Assembly (NCBI GenBank): GCA_024742455.1
Contig: JANSYL010000003.1
Coordinates: forward strand, 1-64,000
Source of the DNA: Paracoccaceae bacterium
GTDB lineage: Bacteria; Pseudomonadota; Alphaproteobacteria; Rhodobacterales; Rhodobacteraceae
Reading direction: 5' to 3'
DNA: 64,000 nt
Under the pieces are notes generated by a model that ran no database searches, had not been told where the DNA came from, and was given only the letters and a program-made list of their open reading frames with translations. The number at the start of each line of letters is the position of its first letter. Position 1 is the first letter of the stretch. The translations under genes and the position numbers were made by a program. Of this stretch, positions 16,876 to 25,855 are shown piece after piece.

Positions 16876-17286
16876 TCACCACGGTTTGTACACCACGATG
16901 ATCAGCACCCCGATGGCGCCCAGGACGCTCAGCTCGTTGAACACCCGCAGCCAGGTGTCGGTTTCAGTGAAAACGCCCCGCCGGGCGCGCAGGACCAGCC
17001 GCCCGGTCCAGCCGTAATGGGCGGCCAACACGGCAACCACCGCCAGTTTCACCCAGACCCATGCCGGATAGCCCCAGAGCCAGCCGAGGTAGAGGCCGCT
17101 GAGGATCGCGATGACGCCGAGCCCGAGGGAAAACCGGTAGATGCGGATCGTCAGGTCGCCGGTGGGGCCGAATTCGCCCGTCGCGCCCCATTCGCGTTTC
17201 CAGAAGATGATCGCCCGGGGGACGGCGAAAATGCCCGTCATCCACCCAAGAACGCATAGCAAATGCAGGACCTTGACCCATTCCAT
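16876..17286 (-). CDS. CopD-family membrane protein
   Basis: A 136-residue protein with four predicted transmembrane helices. The start WVKVLHLLCVLGWMTGIFAV places a histidine in helix 1 as in the CopD/HemJ superfamily, and GYPAWVWVKLAVVAVLAAHY follows in helix 3. HemJ (protoporphyrinogen oxidase) belongs to the same superfamily, but the typical HemJ context and motifs are not clear here, so only the family is called. It lies upstream of, and in the same direction as, the exported protein ending at 16478, and is divergent from the protease gene at 17408. Confidence 0.7.
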   Translation of the reverse strand: MEWVKVLHLLCVLGWMTGIFAVPRAIIFWKREWGATGEFGPTGDLTIRIYRFSLGLGVIAILSGLYLGWLWGYPAWVWVKLAVVAVLAAHYGWTGRLVLRARRGVFTETDTWLRVFNELSVLGAIGVLIIVVYKPW

Positions 17287-17407
17287 GCGCCTGTCCTGCC
17301 GGGAGTGCGCGCCGCCTGCAAGGGGCGTTCATGTCGCGCGGGGCGCCAAAGTTTCGCCAAGAAAGGCGCCTAGCACCATCTGCGGGGGCCTGAGGGGAGA
17401 ATCGGGG

Positions 17408-18214
17408 ATGCGCCTTGGCATCTGGCTGATCGTGCTGACGATGACCGCCGCGCCGGTTGCGGCGCAGGGGTTGCGCGCCCTCGACACCGCCGATGACGCA
17501 AGATCCTGGGAGGCGGTGGGGCGGCTCGACAGTGCCGTGTCGTTCTGCAGCGCCACGCTGATCGCGCCCGACCTGGTGCTGACCGCCGCCCATTGCCTGT
17601 ACGATCCGGAGGGTGTGCGGCTTGCCGATGCCGATCTGACCTTTTCGGCCAGCCTGCGCCATGGCCGGGCCGAGGCCTATCGTTCGATCCGCGCCAGCCA
17701 CATTCCCGAGGATTATCCCGGCCCGGTGACCGGTCCGCAGTCCCGGTCCATCGCCTTTGACGTGGCTCTGCTGGAACTGGACCGCCCGATCCCCGAACAG
17801 ACGGTCGCCCCGCTCGATCTGGGTGCGGCGGGGCAGGTGCGGGACGTGGTGACCGTGGTGTCCTATGGCCGCGACCGAGAGACGGTGGCCTCGATCGAGG
17901 AGGGCTGTGAGATCCTCGCGGAAGAAGGGCGGGTGCATATCCTGTCCTGTTCGGTCGTGTCGGGCAGTTCCGGCGCGCCGATCCTCAGGGTCGAGGATGG
18001 CCGGGCAGAGGTGATCGCGGTCGTCTCGGCGGTGGCGGAATGGAACGGCGGACCGGTTTCGGTCGCCGTGGCGGGACAGGACCTGATCGCGGACCTGATG
18101 GCGCGGGCCGGGTCCGTTCCCGTTGTCGACACCCCCATGCCCCAAGGGGTGCGCCGCCTGACCGTGGGCGACAGCGGCCGGTCCGACATCGGCGCGCGCT
18201 TTGTCCGGCCGTGA
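17408..18214 (+). CDS. exported trypsin-like serine protease
   Basis: A 268-residue S1-family peptidase with a signal peptide ending at VAAQ (residue 20). The catalytic triad is complete: His62 in LTAAHC, Asp118 in SIAFDVALLEL, and Ser188 in SGSSGAP, a variant of GDSGGP with Ser in place of the Asp. Cysteines at 47/63 and 167/181 are placed for two disulphides. The start ATG follows GGGGAGA. An intrinsic terminator follows directly (18217-18240). The substrate is unknown; a periplasmic or secreted location is expected. Confidence 0.88.
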   Translation: MRLGIWLIVLTMTAAPVAAQGLRALDTADDARSWEAVGRLDSAVSFCSATLIAPDLVLTAAHCLYDPEGVRLADADLTFSASLRHGRAEAYRSIRASHIPEDYPGPVTGPQSRSIAFDVALLELDRPIPEQTVAPLDLGAAGQVRDVVTVVSYGRDRETVASIEEGCEILAEEGRVHILSCSVVSGSSGAPILRVEDGRAEVIAVVSAVAEWNGGPVSVAVAGQDLIADLMARAGSVPVVDTPMPQGVRRLTVGDSGRSDIGARFVRP

Positions 18215-18216
18215 AA

Positions 18217-18240
18217 CGGGGGTCTTGAACCCCGATTTTT
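18217..18240 (+). terminator. intrinsic terminator of the protease gene
   Basis: CGGGGGT, a short CTTG loop and AACCCCG form a seven-base hairpin, with its GC-rich base CGGGG/CCCCG at 18217-18221 and 18230-18234. It is followed by ATTTTT. The hairpin starts three bases after the stop codon. Confidence 0.8.
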
Positions 18241-18254
18241 CCCTTCCCACATAT
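18224..18254 (+). promoter_or_regulatory. candidate RpoH (sigma-32) promoter of hsp20
   Basis: CTTGAAC (18224-18230), sixteen bases, then CCACATAT (18247-18254) resembles the heat-shock consensus CTTGAAA / CCCCATNT. It lies about 100 bases upstream of the Hsp20 start and its -35 element is inside the loop and 3' arm of the preceding terminator. Confidence 0.5.
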
Positions 18255-18356
18255 CGTCTGCGCCGGGGCCAATCACGGACCGGCGCATTCAAATCCGGCC
18301 ATGCCTGCCCGCCAGGGTGGCCGTTCCATACTGGTATCGCTCAAAGGAGGATAACC

Positions 18357-18812
18357 ATGCGAGCTTATGATCTTGCACCGCTCTACCGCGCCACCGTCGG
18401 GTTTGACCGGGTGGCCGACCTGTTCGACCGGGTTCTGACCCAGGACGCCGGTGGCACCAGCTACCCGCCCTACAACATCGAAAAAACCGACGAGAATGCC
18501 TATCGCATCTCGATCGCCGTTGCCGGCTTTTCCGAGGCCGAACTTGGCGTCGAGCAGCGCGAGCAGGAACTGGTCGTGACCGCGCGCAAGGAAAAGGACG
18601 ACACCGACCGCACCTTCCTGCATCGCGGCATCGCGACACGCGCGTTCGAGAAACGGTTCCACCTGGCCGATCATGTGCGCGTAACCGGCGCCGTGAGCGA
18701 GAACGGCATGCTGCATATCGATCTTGTGCGCGAAGTTCCCGAGGCGCTGAAGCCGCGCCGGATCGAGATTGCGGCGGCCAATGCGCAGGTGATCGAAGGC
18801 AGCGCAAGCTGA
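18357..18812 (+). CDS. Hsp20-family small heat-shock protein
   Basis: A 151-residue alpha-crystallin-type chaperone of the IbpA class. The N-terminus APLYRATVGFDRVADLFDR and YPPYNIEKTDENAYRISIAV are characteristic; the crystallin domain spans about residues 35-130. It holds unfolded proteins for later refolding by DnaK/ClpB. The ATG is preceded by a near-perfect AAAGGAGG. A sigma-32-like promoter upstream and a strong terminator downstream make it a monocistronic heat-shock gene. Confidence 0.92.
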   Translation: MRAYDLAPLYRATVGFDRVADLFDRVLTQDAGGTSYPPYNIEKTDENAYRISIAVAGFSEAELGVEQREQELVVTARKEKDDTDRTFLHRGIATRAFEKRFHLADHVRVTGAVSENGMLHIDLVREVPEALKPRRIEIAAANAQVIEGSAS

Positions 18813-18834
18813 GCCGTCAAGGCTTCGATCTGCG

Positions 18835-18860
18835 GGGCGGTCCTTTTGGGCCGCCCTTTT
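18835..18860 (+). terminator. intrinsic terminator after hsp20
   Basis: GGGCGGTCC-TTTT-GGGCCGCCC followed by TTTT: a nine-base stem with one T-G pair. It lies 22 bases after the hsp20 stop and just before the end of the convergent MFS gene. Confidence 0.85.
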
Positions 18861-18864
18861 GCGT

Positions 18865-20049
18865 TCACAGGACCGGTTTCGGGACGCGGGCGATCAGGAT
18901 CGCACCGGTAAGCTGCGCGACGATACACAGGACCAGCACCGCGCCATACCCCGCAAGGTCGGCGATCCAGGCCGCGAGGTAGGGGGCGATGGCGAAGGCA
19001 ACCAGTGAAGGGCGGACAACGGCGCCCTGGACCGCGCCGAAATTCGCCTGGCCCAGAACCTCGCGGATGCAGACCGGGCGCAGGATGCTGATCACGCCGA
19101 AGGCCATGCCGTGGAGGACCGCGAAGGCGAAGACCACGAGCGCAAGCGCAGGGACCAGCCCAAGCAACCCTGCCGCCACCGCCATGCCCAGAAGGGCAAG
19201 AACGGTCAGCCGCAGCGCGGGCATGTGCCGGGCGAACAGCGTCATGACGATGCGGCCCGCGACCTGGGACGGGCCGATCAGGGCGGCGGCCCCGATCGCG
19301 GCGGCGGCAACGACGCCCAATGCGGCGAGAAGCGGCAGGAGGTGGGTGACAACGATCGCGGCGCCCAGAGAGGAAAGAGCGAAGCCGCCGGTCAGGAACC
19401 AGAAGGACCGGCCCGTCGGGGCCGCTGGTTTCAGGGCCTGCCCGGCCGAAATCTGCACCGGGTCGCCCGCCCGGGCCTGCCGTTCGAGCGCGCGGCTGGC
19501 ATAGACCGCCAGGGGCAGGTACACGACCAACACCAGACAGACCAGCACCCAGACCGCCGCGCGCCACCCGGCCAGATCAGTGACGAAGGCCGTCAGCGGG
19601 TAGGCCAGCGTCGAGGCGAATCCCGCCATCAGCGTGATCGCGGTGATCGCACCCCGTGCCCCGGCACCGCGCGCCCGGGTCACCAGCGCGAAACAGGCAT
19701 CATAGAGGGTCAGCCCCATCATCAGGCCGAGCACCGCCCAGACGGCATAGAAGACGGGCAGGCTGTTCAGCGTGGCAAGGACCATCAGCGCGGCGGCCGA
19801 CACAATGGCGCCGATGGGAAAGCTCCATGGGGCCAGACCGTCATCGATGAGCCGCCCGAGCCGGGGGGCCGACAACGCCTGGATCGCGAGCGCCAGCGAA
19901 AACGCCGCCATGACCTGCGCCGAAGACCACCCGAAATCCGCCTGCCAGTGCAGAACGAGCGCGGGAAAGCTGTAAAAGATCGCGGCCCAGATCACGGTCT
20001 GGCCGATCATCATCGCAAGGATCGGCCCATCGGGCAGGGCGCGCATCAT
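18865..20049 (-). CDS. MFS transporter
   Basis: A 394-residue major facilitator with about twelve hydrophobic helices. A loop 2 motif resembling the MFS A-motif is visible as APRLGRLIDDG (about 60-70), and the first helix reads MIGQTVIWAAIFYSFPALVL. It resembles the CynX/OxlT-like group of roseobacter MFS proteins, but no substrate can be inferred. Seven bases separate its start from the stop of the upstream glycosyltransferase gene, so the two are probably co-transcribed. Confidence 0.85.
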   Translation of the reverse strand: MMRALPDGPILAMMIGQTVIWAAIFYSFPALVLHWQADFGWSSAQVMAAFSLALAIQALSAPRLGRLIDDGLAPWSFPIGAIVSAAALMVLATLNSLPVFYAVWAVLGLMMGLTLYDACFALVTRARGAGARGAITAITLMAGFASTLAYPLTAFVTDLAGWRAAVWVLVCLVLVVYLPLAVYASRALERQARAGDPVQISAGQALKPAAPTGRSFWFLTGGFALSSLGAAIVVTHLLPLLAALGVVAAAAIGAAALIGPSQVAGRIVMTLFARHMPALRLTVLALLGMAVAAGLLGLVPALALVVFAFAVLHGMAFGVISILRPVCIREVLGQANFGAVQGAVVRPSLVAFAIAPYLAAWIADLAGYGAVLVLCIVAQLTGAILIARVPKPVL

Positions 20050-20056
20050 GAGGCGG

Positions 20057-20950
20057 TCAGAACCACTGCCCCGGTTCCATCAGGCCCAGTTCCATCAGTT
20101 GCAGCGACGACCACTGGAAGGGCGTCGATTTGTGCCAGCGGAAATCGGCGATCTCGTCGCGCGAGCCCGGGTTGGTCCGGAGCGCCTTGGCGACCCGGAA
20201 CGAACAGATCGCGGCCGTCAGCGAATGGTGCCAGGGGCAAGCATAGGTGTTCATCTCTTCATCGCTGAGGGTGTGATCGTCCCTGAGCGTCAGGCCCGGC
20301 TGCGCCTGGAACAGGCCCACACGGTCGATCCTGCGTTTCGCGCGCGGCACGTGTTCCTCGAACCGCCAGCGCAGCCCGCCGTAGAAATTCAGTTGCCGTT
20401 CACGCGGGTAATTGTGGTTATCGGGGTCGGGGCGTCCTTCGGCATAGTAGCCGGAGGCGTCCAGCATCGCGGTATCGCGGCTGACGGCATTGGGATGTGT
20501 GGTCAGGTCGGTGGCGTAAAGATCGATGACATAGGTCAGGACCGAGGCGCGGCGTTCCTCCATCACCCAGGTGGTCACCTCGCCGATGCTGCGATCCTCA
20601 CAGAAGGGGAAGAACAGATATTCCCCGTTATAGCAGTAATGCACCCATTCGCCCGGGCGTTTCTCGATCAGCGTGTTGACGGCCAGTTGCGCGGTGCCCG
20701 GCATGCGGGAACGGCCCCGGATGACATGCTGCGCGCCGCGCGCATCGGGGGGGGCGTCAGGAATGGTGATATCGTCGGGGGCGAAGACGAAGACATGCGC
20801 AAAGCCCAGCCCGTGCAGATGGGCCAGGGTCGATGCGATCTCGACCCGGTCCTCGACGACCACCATTGCCGCCGGACCCTTGTCGAAGGCGTCGGCGCGG
20901 GCGGCGCGGAATTTCGAAAGACTGGAAAATTCCACGGGGGGTGGTTCCAT
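20057..20950 (-). CDS. glycosyltransferase family 2-like protein
   Basis: A 297-residue cytoplasmic protein resembling the short glycosyltransferases common in Rhodobacteraceae. It has an N-terminal Rossmann-like strand (AAMVVVEDRVEIASTLAHLH) and then HVFVFAPDDI; the middle holds HYCYNGEYLFFPFCEDRSIG with acidic residues where a donor site could lie. I see no clear DxD metal motif in the first 120 residues, so activity is uncertain. The ATG at 20950 is the first at which conserved-looking sequence begins; the frame stays open upstream. Divergent from miaB by 119 bases. Confidence 0.6.
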   Translation of the reverse strand: MEPPPVEFSSLSKFRAARADAFDKGPAAMVVVEDRVEIASTLAHLHGLGFAHVFVFAPDDITIPDAPPDARGAQHVIRGRSRMPGTAQLAVNTLIEKRPGEWVHYCYNGEYLFFPFCEDRSIGEVTTWVMEERRASVLTYVIDLYATDLTTHPNAVSRDTAMLDASGYYAEGRPDPDNHNYPRERQLNFYGGLRWRFEEHVPRAKRRIDRVGLFQAQPGLTLRDDHTLSDEEMNTYACPWHHSLTAAICSFRVAKALRTNPGSRDEIADFRWHKSTPFQWSSLQLMELGLMEPGQWF

Positions 20951-21069
20951 CTGGCGGGTTCGCGGCGAGATTGCCGCGCGGCACGGCCGAATGCAAACCG
21001 GCCGTGCAGAGTTGAACGGGTCCGCCCCTTGGGATAGGTGCCGGGGATGACCGCAACGGGGCCCGTCCG

Positions 21070-22395
<1,326 letters not shown>

Positions 22396-22414
22396 CCGGG
22401 GCCAGCCGCCGAGG

Positions 22415-22747
22415 TCAGCTGCCCGGCGGCGAGCTGCGCAGGATGCCCTGCATCGTTGCCCGCAGATTGCCCGACTGACCTACGCCGGAGGGGTCGCGGC
22501 AGACCCGTTCCGCGATGGCATGGGCTTCGGGATAGGTGTACCCCGCACGAACCAGGCTGTCGACGAAGACGGGGTTCGGACGGTCCCAGATCACCTCGTT
22601 CCAGGGGCCGCGATAGCAGCTGACGGTCACGACATGGGTCACGGCGCCGTGGCGATAGGCATGGCCGTCGGCGATTGCGGACGAGGCCGACAGGGCCAAA
22701 AGCGCCGCACCCAGCGCGGCGCAAGTCAAAGTGGTCGATGGTGTCAT
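22415..22747 (-). CDS. small exported hypothetical protein
   Basis: A 110-residue protein with a signal peptide (ATLxxLSASSAIADG type; cleavage near residue 26). The mature part contains VSCYRGPWNEVIWDRPNPVF and a second cysteine in ERVCRDPSG, so one disulphide is possible. I do not recognise the family by name; similar short exported proteins with a C-YRGPWxEVIWD motif seem specific to roseobacters. The ATG at 22747 follows GGAAGGA. Two stable hairpins sit immediately upstream in its 5' leader. Confidence 0.7.
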   Translation of the reverse strand: MTPSTTLTCAALGAALLALSASSAIADGHAYRHGAVTHVVTVSCYRGPWNEVIWDRPNPVFVDSLVRAGYTYPEAHAIAERVCRDPSGVGQSGNLRATMQGILRSSPPGS

Positions 22748-22760
22748 TGTTGAAATCCTT

Positions 22761-22798
22761 CCCCCAAAGGATTTGGGGGCATGGCGGAATGCCATGCC
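22761..22798 (-). promoter_or_regulatory. tandem hairpins in the leader of the 22415-22747 gene
   Basis: Hairpin 1 is CCCCCAAA-GGA-TTTGGGGG (22761-22779), directly upstream of the GGAAGGA ribosome binding site. Hairpin 2 is GGCATGGC-GGAAT-GCCATGCC (22778-22798). Both stems are perfect eight-base pairs and share two bases at 22778-22779. Neither is followed by a T-run. The 22748-23130 gap otherwise holds only the unassigned promoter region of the OmpA-like gene. Confidence 0.6.
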
Positions 22799-23130
22799 CG
22801 AAGCCTGCAGCCTAGCATGGTCCCGGCGCCGCCCAAGCCGGATCACCATCAGCGGTACAGGATGACGCGGGATCGTCCACGGTTTGGCAACAATGAACGC
22901 TCCCAGACCGGTTTCGGGTCCGCCTTGCGAACAGGGGGCCGGCAACGGGCGCCACCCGGACCTGCGGATGGGTCCCGATGGCAAGGGAATCACCCTGCAG
23001 ACAAAGATGCTGTTTCCGCCGTGGAAACACACGCGACAAGATTCCGCTTCCTTTCGAAGGCCAAACTGCTACCGTGCCGGAATCAAAGCGTTTTCCGATG
23101 TGGCCCTGCCAGGCTACGGAAAAAAGGCGC

Positions 23131-23724
23131 ATGAAGATGGGGGATGTTGGTGTGAGCACCATTCTGACACGCGTGATCGCGCGCGCCATCGGCGGCATTG
23201 CCGTTGCGGCCAGCGCGCTGGTCCTTTCCGCGCCGGGGGCGCTGGCGCAGCAGGCGCAGGTCACCGGGCGGGTCGAGCCCGGGCTTTGGGTCGATCCGGA
23301 CGGTTGCCTGCACTGGGTCGCCGATGGCGGTATCGAAGGATACATGGAAGGCCGGGTGAACCCGCATAACGGGATGCCCGTATGCCTCGATGTGAACACC
23401 TGCGCCGTTGCCAACAACGACGTGCTGTTCCACACCGACAGCCACCGGCTGACCCATTCGGGCCGGGCGCAGCTGGAACAGTTCTTCCGTTCGGCCGGCG
23501 CGTTCGCCTACGCGATCTACGGCCATACCGACAGCCGGGCCTCGGACGAATACAACATGCGCCTCAGCCAGCGTCGCGCGGCCAGCGTGGCCAACGTGGC
23601 GCGGTCCGTGGGCGCCCGTGTCGCGCGCGAGATCGGCTATGGCGAACGCCGCCCGGTCGCGCCCAACACCTCGGCCGCCAACATGCAACAGAACCGCCGC
23701 GTTGAAATCGTGTGCTACCGCTGA
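23131..23724 (+). CDS. exported OmpA-family protein
   Basis: A 197-residue protein with a signal peptide (about residues 1-37, ending SAPGALA). A short cysteine-containing domain follows, WVDPDGCLHWVADGGIEGYM and then GMPVC at about 48-85. The rest is a C-terminal OmpA peptidoglycan-binding domain (about 95-195), with YGHTDSRASDEYNMRLSQRR as the core motif. It probably anchors the envelope to peptidoglycan from the periplasm. The next gene encodes a lipoprotein with the same cysteine domain, 14 bases downstream. Confidence 0.88.
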   Translation: MKMGDVGVSTILTRVIARAIGGIAVAASALVLSAPGALAQQAQVTGRVEPGLWVDPDGCLHWVADGGIEGYMEGRVNPHNGMPVCLDVNTCAVANNDVLFHTDSHRLTHSGRAQLEQFFRSAGAFAYAIYGHTDSRASDEYNMRLSQRRAASVANVARSVGARVAREIGYGERRPVAPNTSAANMQQNRRVEIVCYR

Positions 23725-23738
23725 CCGGGGGGACAGGG

Positions 23739-24089
23739 ATGATCGGATATCTGAAATACGGCGGGCTTGCCTGCGGGGCCTTGCTGCTGTCGGGCTGCGT
23801 GGAAACGTTCGAGGGGGTGCGCCCCTCGACGGGAGACCCCAATGAGGTGCGCGCCATCGCCTTCGACCGGGGGCGCGACGCCAGCCCCCTGAGCGAGCTC
23901 GAGGCGGGGATCTACATCGACCCCGATGGCTGTCACATCTGGATGATCGACGATGGCCTCGAAGGCTACTGGTCGCGCCGCCGCGACCCGGTTTCGGGCC
24001 TGCCGGTCTGTACCGAGATCGCGCCGCCGAATTCGATCGTGGGCAATATCTCGACCTCGCCGGGTATTGCCGACCGCGTGCCGCGCTGA
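23739..24089 (+). CDS. lipoprotein paralogous to the N-terminal domain of the OmpA-like neighbour
   Basis: A 116-residue lipoprotein with a lipobox LLLSGC (Cys20). The mature part contains YIDPDGCHIWMIDDGLEGYW, then GLPVCTEI, which aligns closely with the DPDGC...EGY...GMPVC segment of the preceding OmpA-family protein. The start ATG follows GGGGGACAGGG. The pair is likely co-transcribed and ends at the terminator 24110-24142. Function unknown; a shared partner or substrate in the envelope is a reasonable guess. Confidence 0.78.
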   Translation: MIGYLKYGGLACGALLLSGCVETFEGVRPSTGDPNEVRAIAFDRGRDASPLSELEAGIYIDPDGCHIWMIDDGLEGYWSRRRDPVSGLPVCTEIAPPNSIVGNISTSPGIADRVPR

Positions 24090-24109
24090 TCGTTGCGGCA
24101 ACGGAAATG

Positions 24110-24142
24110 ACGGGCGGCCCGGGGGCCGCCCGTTTTCGTTTC
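24110..24142 (+). terminator. intrinsic terminator after the lipoprotein gene
   Basis: ACGGGCGGCC (24110-24119), loop CGGG, GGCCGCCCGT (24124-24133), then a T-rich tail TTTCGTTTC. The ten-base stem is perfect. Confidence 0.85.
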
Positions 24143-24237
24143 GCGCCACAGAATAGAGAAATTTCCGTGACACCCACCCCCAAGTGTTGCGTGATCGGGT
24201 TTCGGTTGCGAGTATCAGGGCAGGAGCAACCCTAACC

Positions 24238-25251
24238 TTGGAGCGTGATTTGACGGTCACCCCCCGCGTCGCCCCCGAGGGCGCCACCCCGGTCGAACTG
24301 CTGCTGGAGTTCCCCGACAACCGTCTTCTGATCGAGCTGTGCGGCGAATTTGACCGCAACCTGGCCCAGATCGAACACCTTCTGTCCGTCCATCTTCTGC
24401 GCCGGGGCAACGTGATTGCCGTGGTGGGCGATGCGCGCGAGGAAGCCGCCGAGGTTCTGCAAGGGCTTTATGCAAGGCTCGAGGCCGGTCGCGGGGTGGA
24501 ACCCGGTGATATCGACGCCGCCGTCCGGCTGCGCGGGTCGGGCGAGGGCACGGGCGCGCGTGATGGCGACCAGATCGAGATGTTCGATGGCGGCGCGCTG
24601 GAAATCGGCACGCGCAAGAAAACCGTCGAACCCCGCACCAAGGCTCAGCAGGATTATGTCCGCGCGCTTTACAAGCATGAACTGGCCTTCGGGATCGGGC
24701 CTGCGGGCACCGGTAAGACCTATCTTGCGGTCGCGGTGGCGGTGAACCAGATGATCAACGGCCATGTCGACAAGATCATCCTGAGCCGTCCTGCGGTCGA
24801 GGCGGGCGAACGGCTTGGATTTCTGCCCGGCGACATGAAGGACAAGGTCGACCCCTACATGCAGCCGCTTTACGATGCGCTGAACGATTTCCTGCCGGGC
24901 AAGATGGTGGCGAAGCTGATCGAGGAAAAAACGATCGAGATCGCGCCGCTGGCCTTCATGCGGGGGCGCACCCTGTCGAACGCCTATGTCGTGCTGGACG
25001 AGGCGCAGAATGCCACGACGATGCAGATGAAGATGTTTCTGACCCGCCTGGGGCAGGGGTCGAAAATGGTGATCACCGGTGACCGCAGCCAGGTCGATCT
25101 GCCGCGCGGCGCGATGAGCGGGCTGATCGACGCCGAACGCATCCTCGGCGGGGTCGAGGGGATCAGTTTCAACTACTTCACGGCCAAGGACGTGGTACGA
25201 CACCCGATGGTGGCCCGGATCATCGAGGCCTATGACGCCGATGCCGGGTGA
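24238..25251 (+). CDS. PhoH-family ATPase
   Basis: A PhoH-like (PhoL/YbeZ) P-loop ATPase, about 337 residues, usually paired with YbeY in RNA metabolism. Walker A is GPAGTGKTYLA (about 156-166) and the Walker B-type motif is VVLDEAQNATTMQMKMFLTR (about 251-270). No ATG is available at the conserved start. TTG at 24238 has AGGAG eleven bases upstream; TTG at 24250 with GGAG six bases upstream, and GTG at 24184, are alternatives. It is followed by ybeY, corC, lnt and metK, the standard cluster. Confidence 0.93.
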   Translation: MERDLTVTPRVAPEGATPVELLLEFPDNRLLIELCGEFDRNLAQIEHLLSVHLLRRGNVIAVVGDAREEAAEVLQGLYARLEAGRGVEPGDIDAAVRLRGSGEGTGARDGDQIEMFDGGALEIGTRKKTVEPRTKAQQDYVRALYKHELAFGIGPAGTGKTYLAVAVAVNQMINGHVDKIILSRPAVEAGERLGFLPGDMKDKVDPYMQPLYDALNDFLPGKMVAKLIEEKTIEIAPLAFMRGRTLSNAYVVLDEAQNATTMQMKMFLTRLGQGSKMVITGDRSQVDLPRGAMSGLIDAERILGGVEGISFNYFTAKDVVRHPMVARIIEAYDADAG

Positions 25252-25315
25252 CCTGATGCCGTCGAAGGCATTCGCCCGTCTTTTCGCAACACCGGGCCGG
25301 CGCCGCGCCTGACGC

Positions 25316-25813
25316 ATGACTGTGGACTTGGTCATCGAGGATGAGGCATGGGATGAAGCGGCGGTCGAACGGATCGCCGAGGCCGCATGTTTCGCCACGC
25401 TGGAGGAACTCGGCCTTGAGCCGGGGCAATTTGCCGTCAGCCTTCTGGCGGCAGGCGATGACCGGATTGCGGAGCTGAACGCGGCGTTTCGCGGCAAACC
25501 CACACCCACCAATGTCCTGTCATGGCCCGCCGAGGACCGCGCCGCCGCAAGCCCGGGGGAAATGCCGCATCTGCCGCCGCCCCATCCGGTCGGCCCGCCG
25601 CTGGAGATCGGCGATATCGCGCTGGCCCATGGGGTGATCACGCGTGAGGCGGTGGCGGCGGGTGTCTCCTTTGACGATCATCTGGTGCATTTGATCGTGC
25701 ATGGCGTGTTGCATCTGTTGGGATTCGATCACGCAACCGATGCCGATGGCGACCTAATGGAAGGGATCGAGACACGTGTCCTTGCCAGACTGGGTATCGC
25801 TGACCCATATTAA
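25316..25813 (+). CDS. ybeY: endoribonuclease / rRNA maturation factor YbeY
   Basis: A 165-residue YbeY zinc endoribonuclease involved in 16S rRNA 3' maturation and ribosome quality control. The metal site HGVLHLLGFDH places His129, His133 and His139, as in the HGxxHxxxxDH signature. FRGKPTPTNVLSWP is the other conserved block. The position between phoH and corC is conserved. Confidence 0.96.
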   Translation: MTVDLVIEDEAWDEAAVERIAEAACFATLEELGLEPGQFAVSLLAAGDDRIAELNAAFRGKPTPTNVLSWPAEDRAAASPGEMPHLPPPHPVGPPLEIGDIALAHGVITREAVAAGVSFDDHLVHLIVHGVLHLLGFDHATDADGDLMEGIETRVLARLGIADPY

Positions 25814-25855
25814 GGCAACGGGCGTGTAAGGCCCGGTGCATTTTGGAAAGGAGCC

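Noticed and set aside
16876-17286. HemJ protoporphyrinogen oxidase
   Set aside because: Same superfamily, but neighbours and motifs do not point to heme synthesis; left as CopD family.
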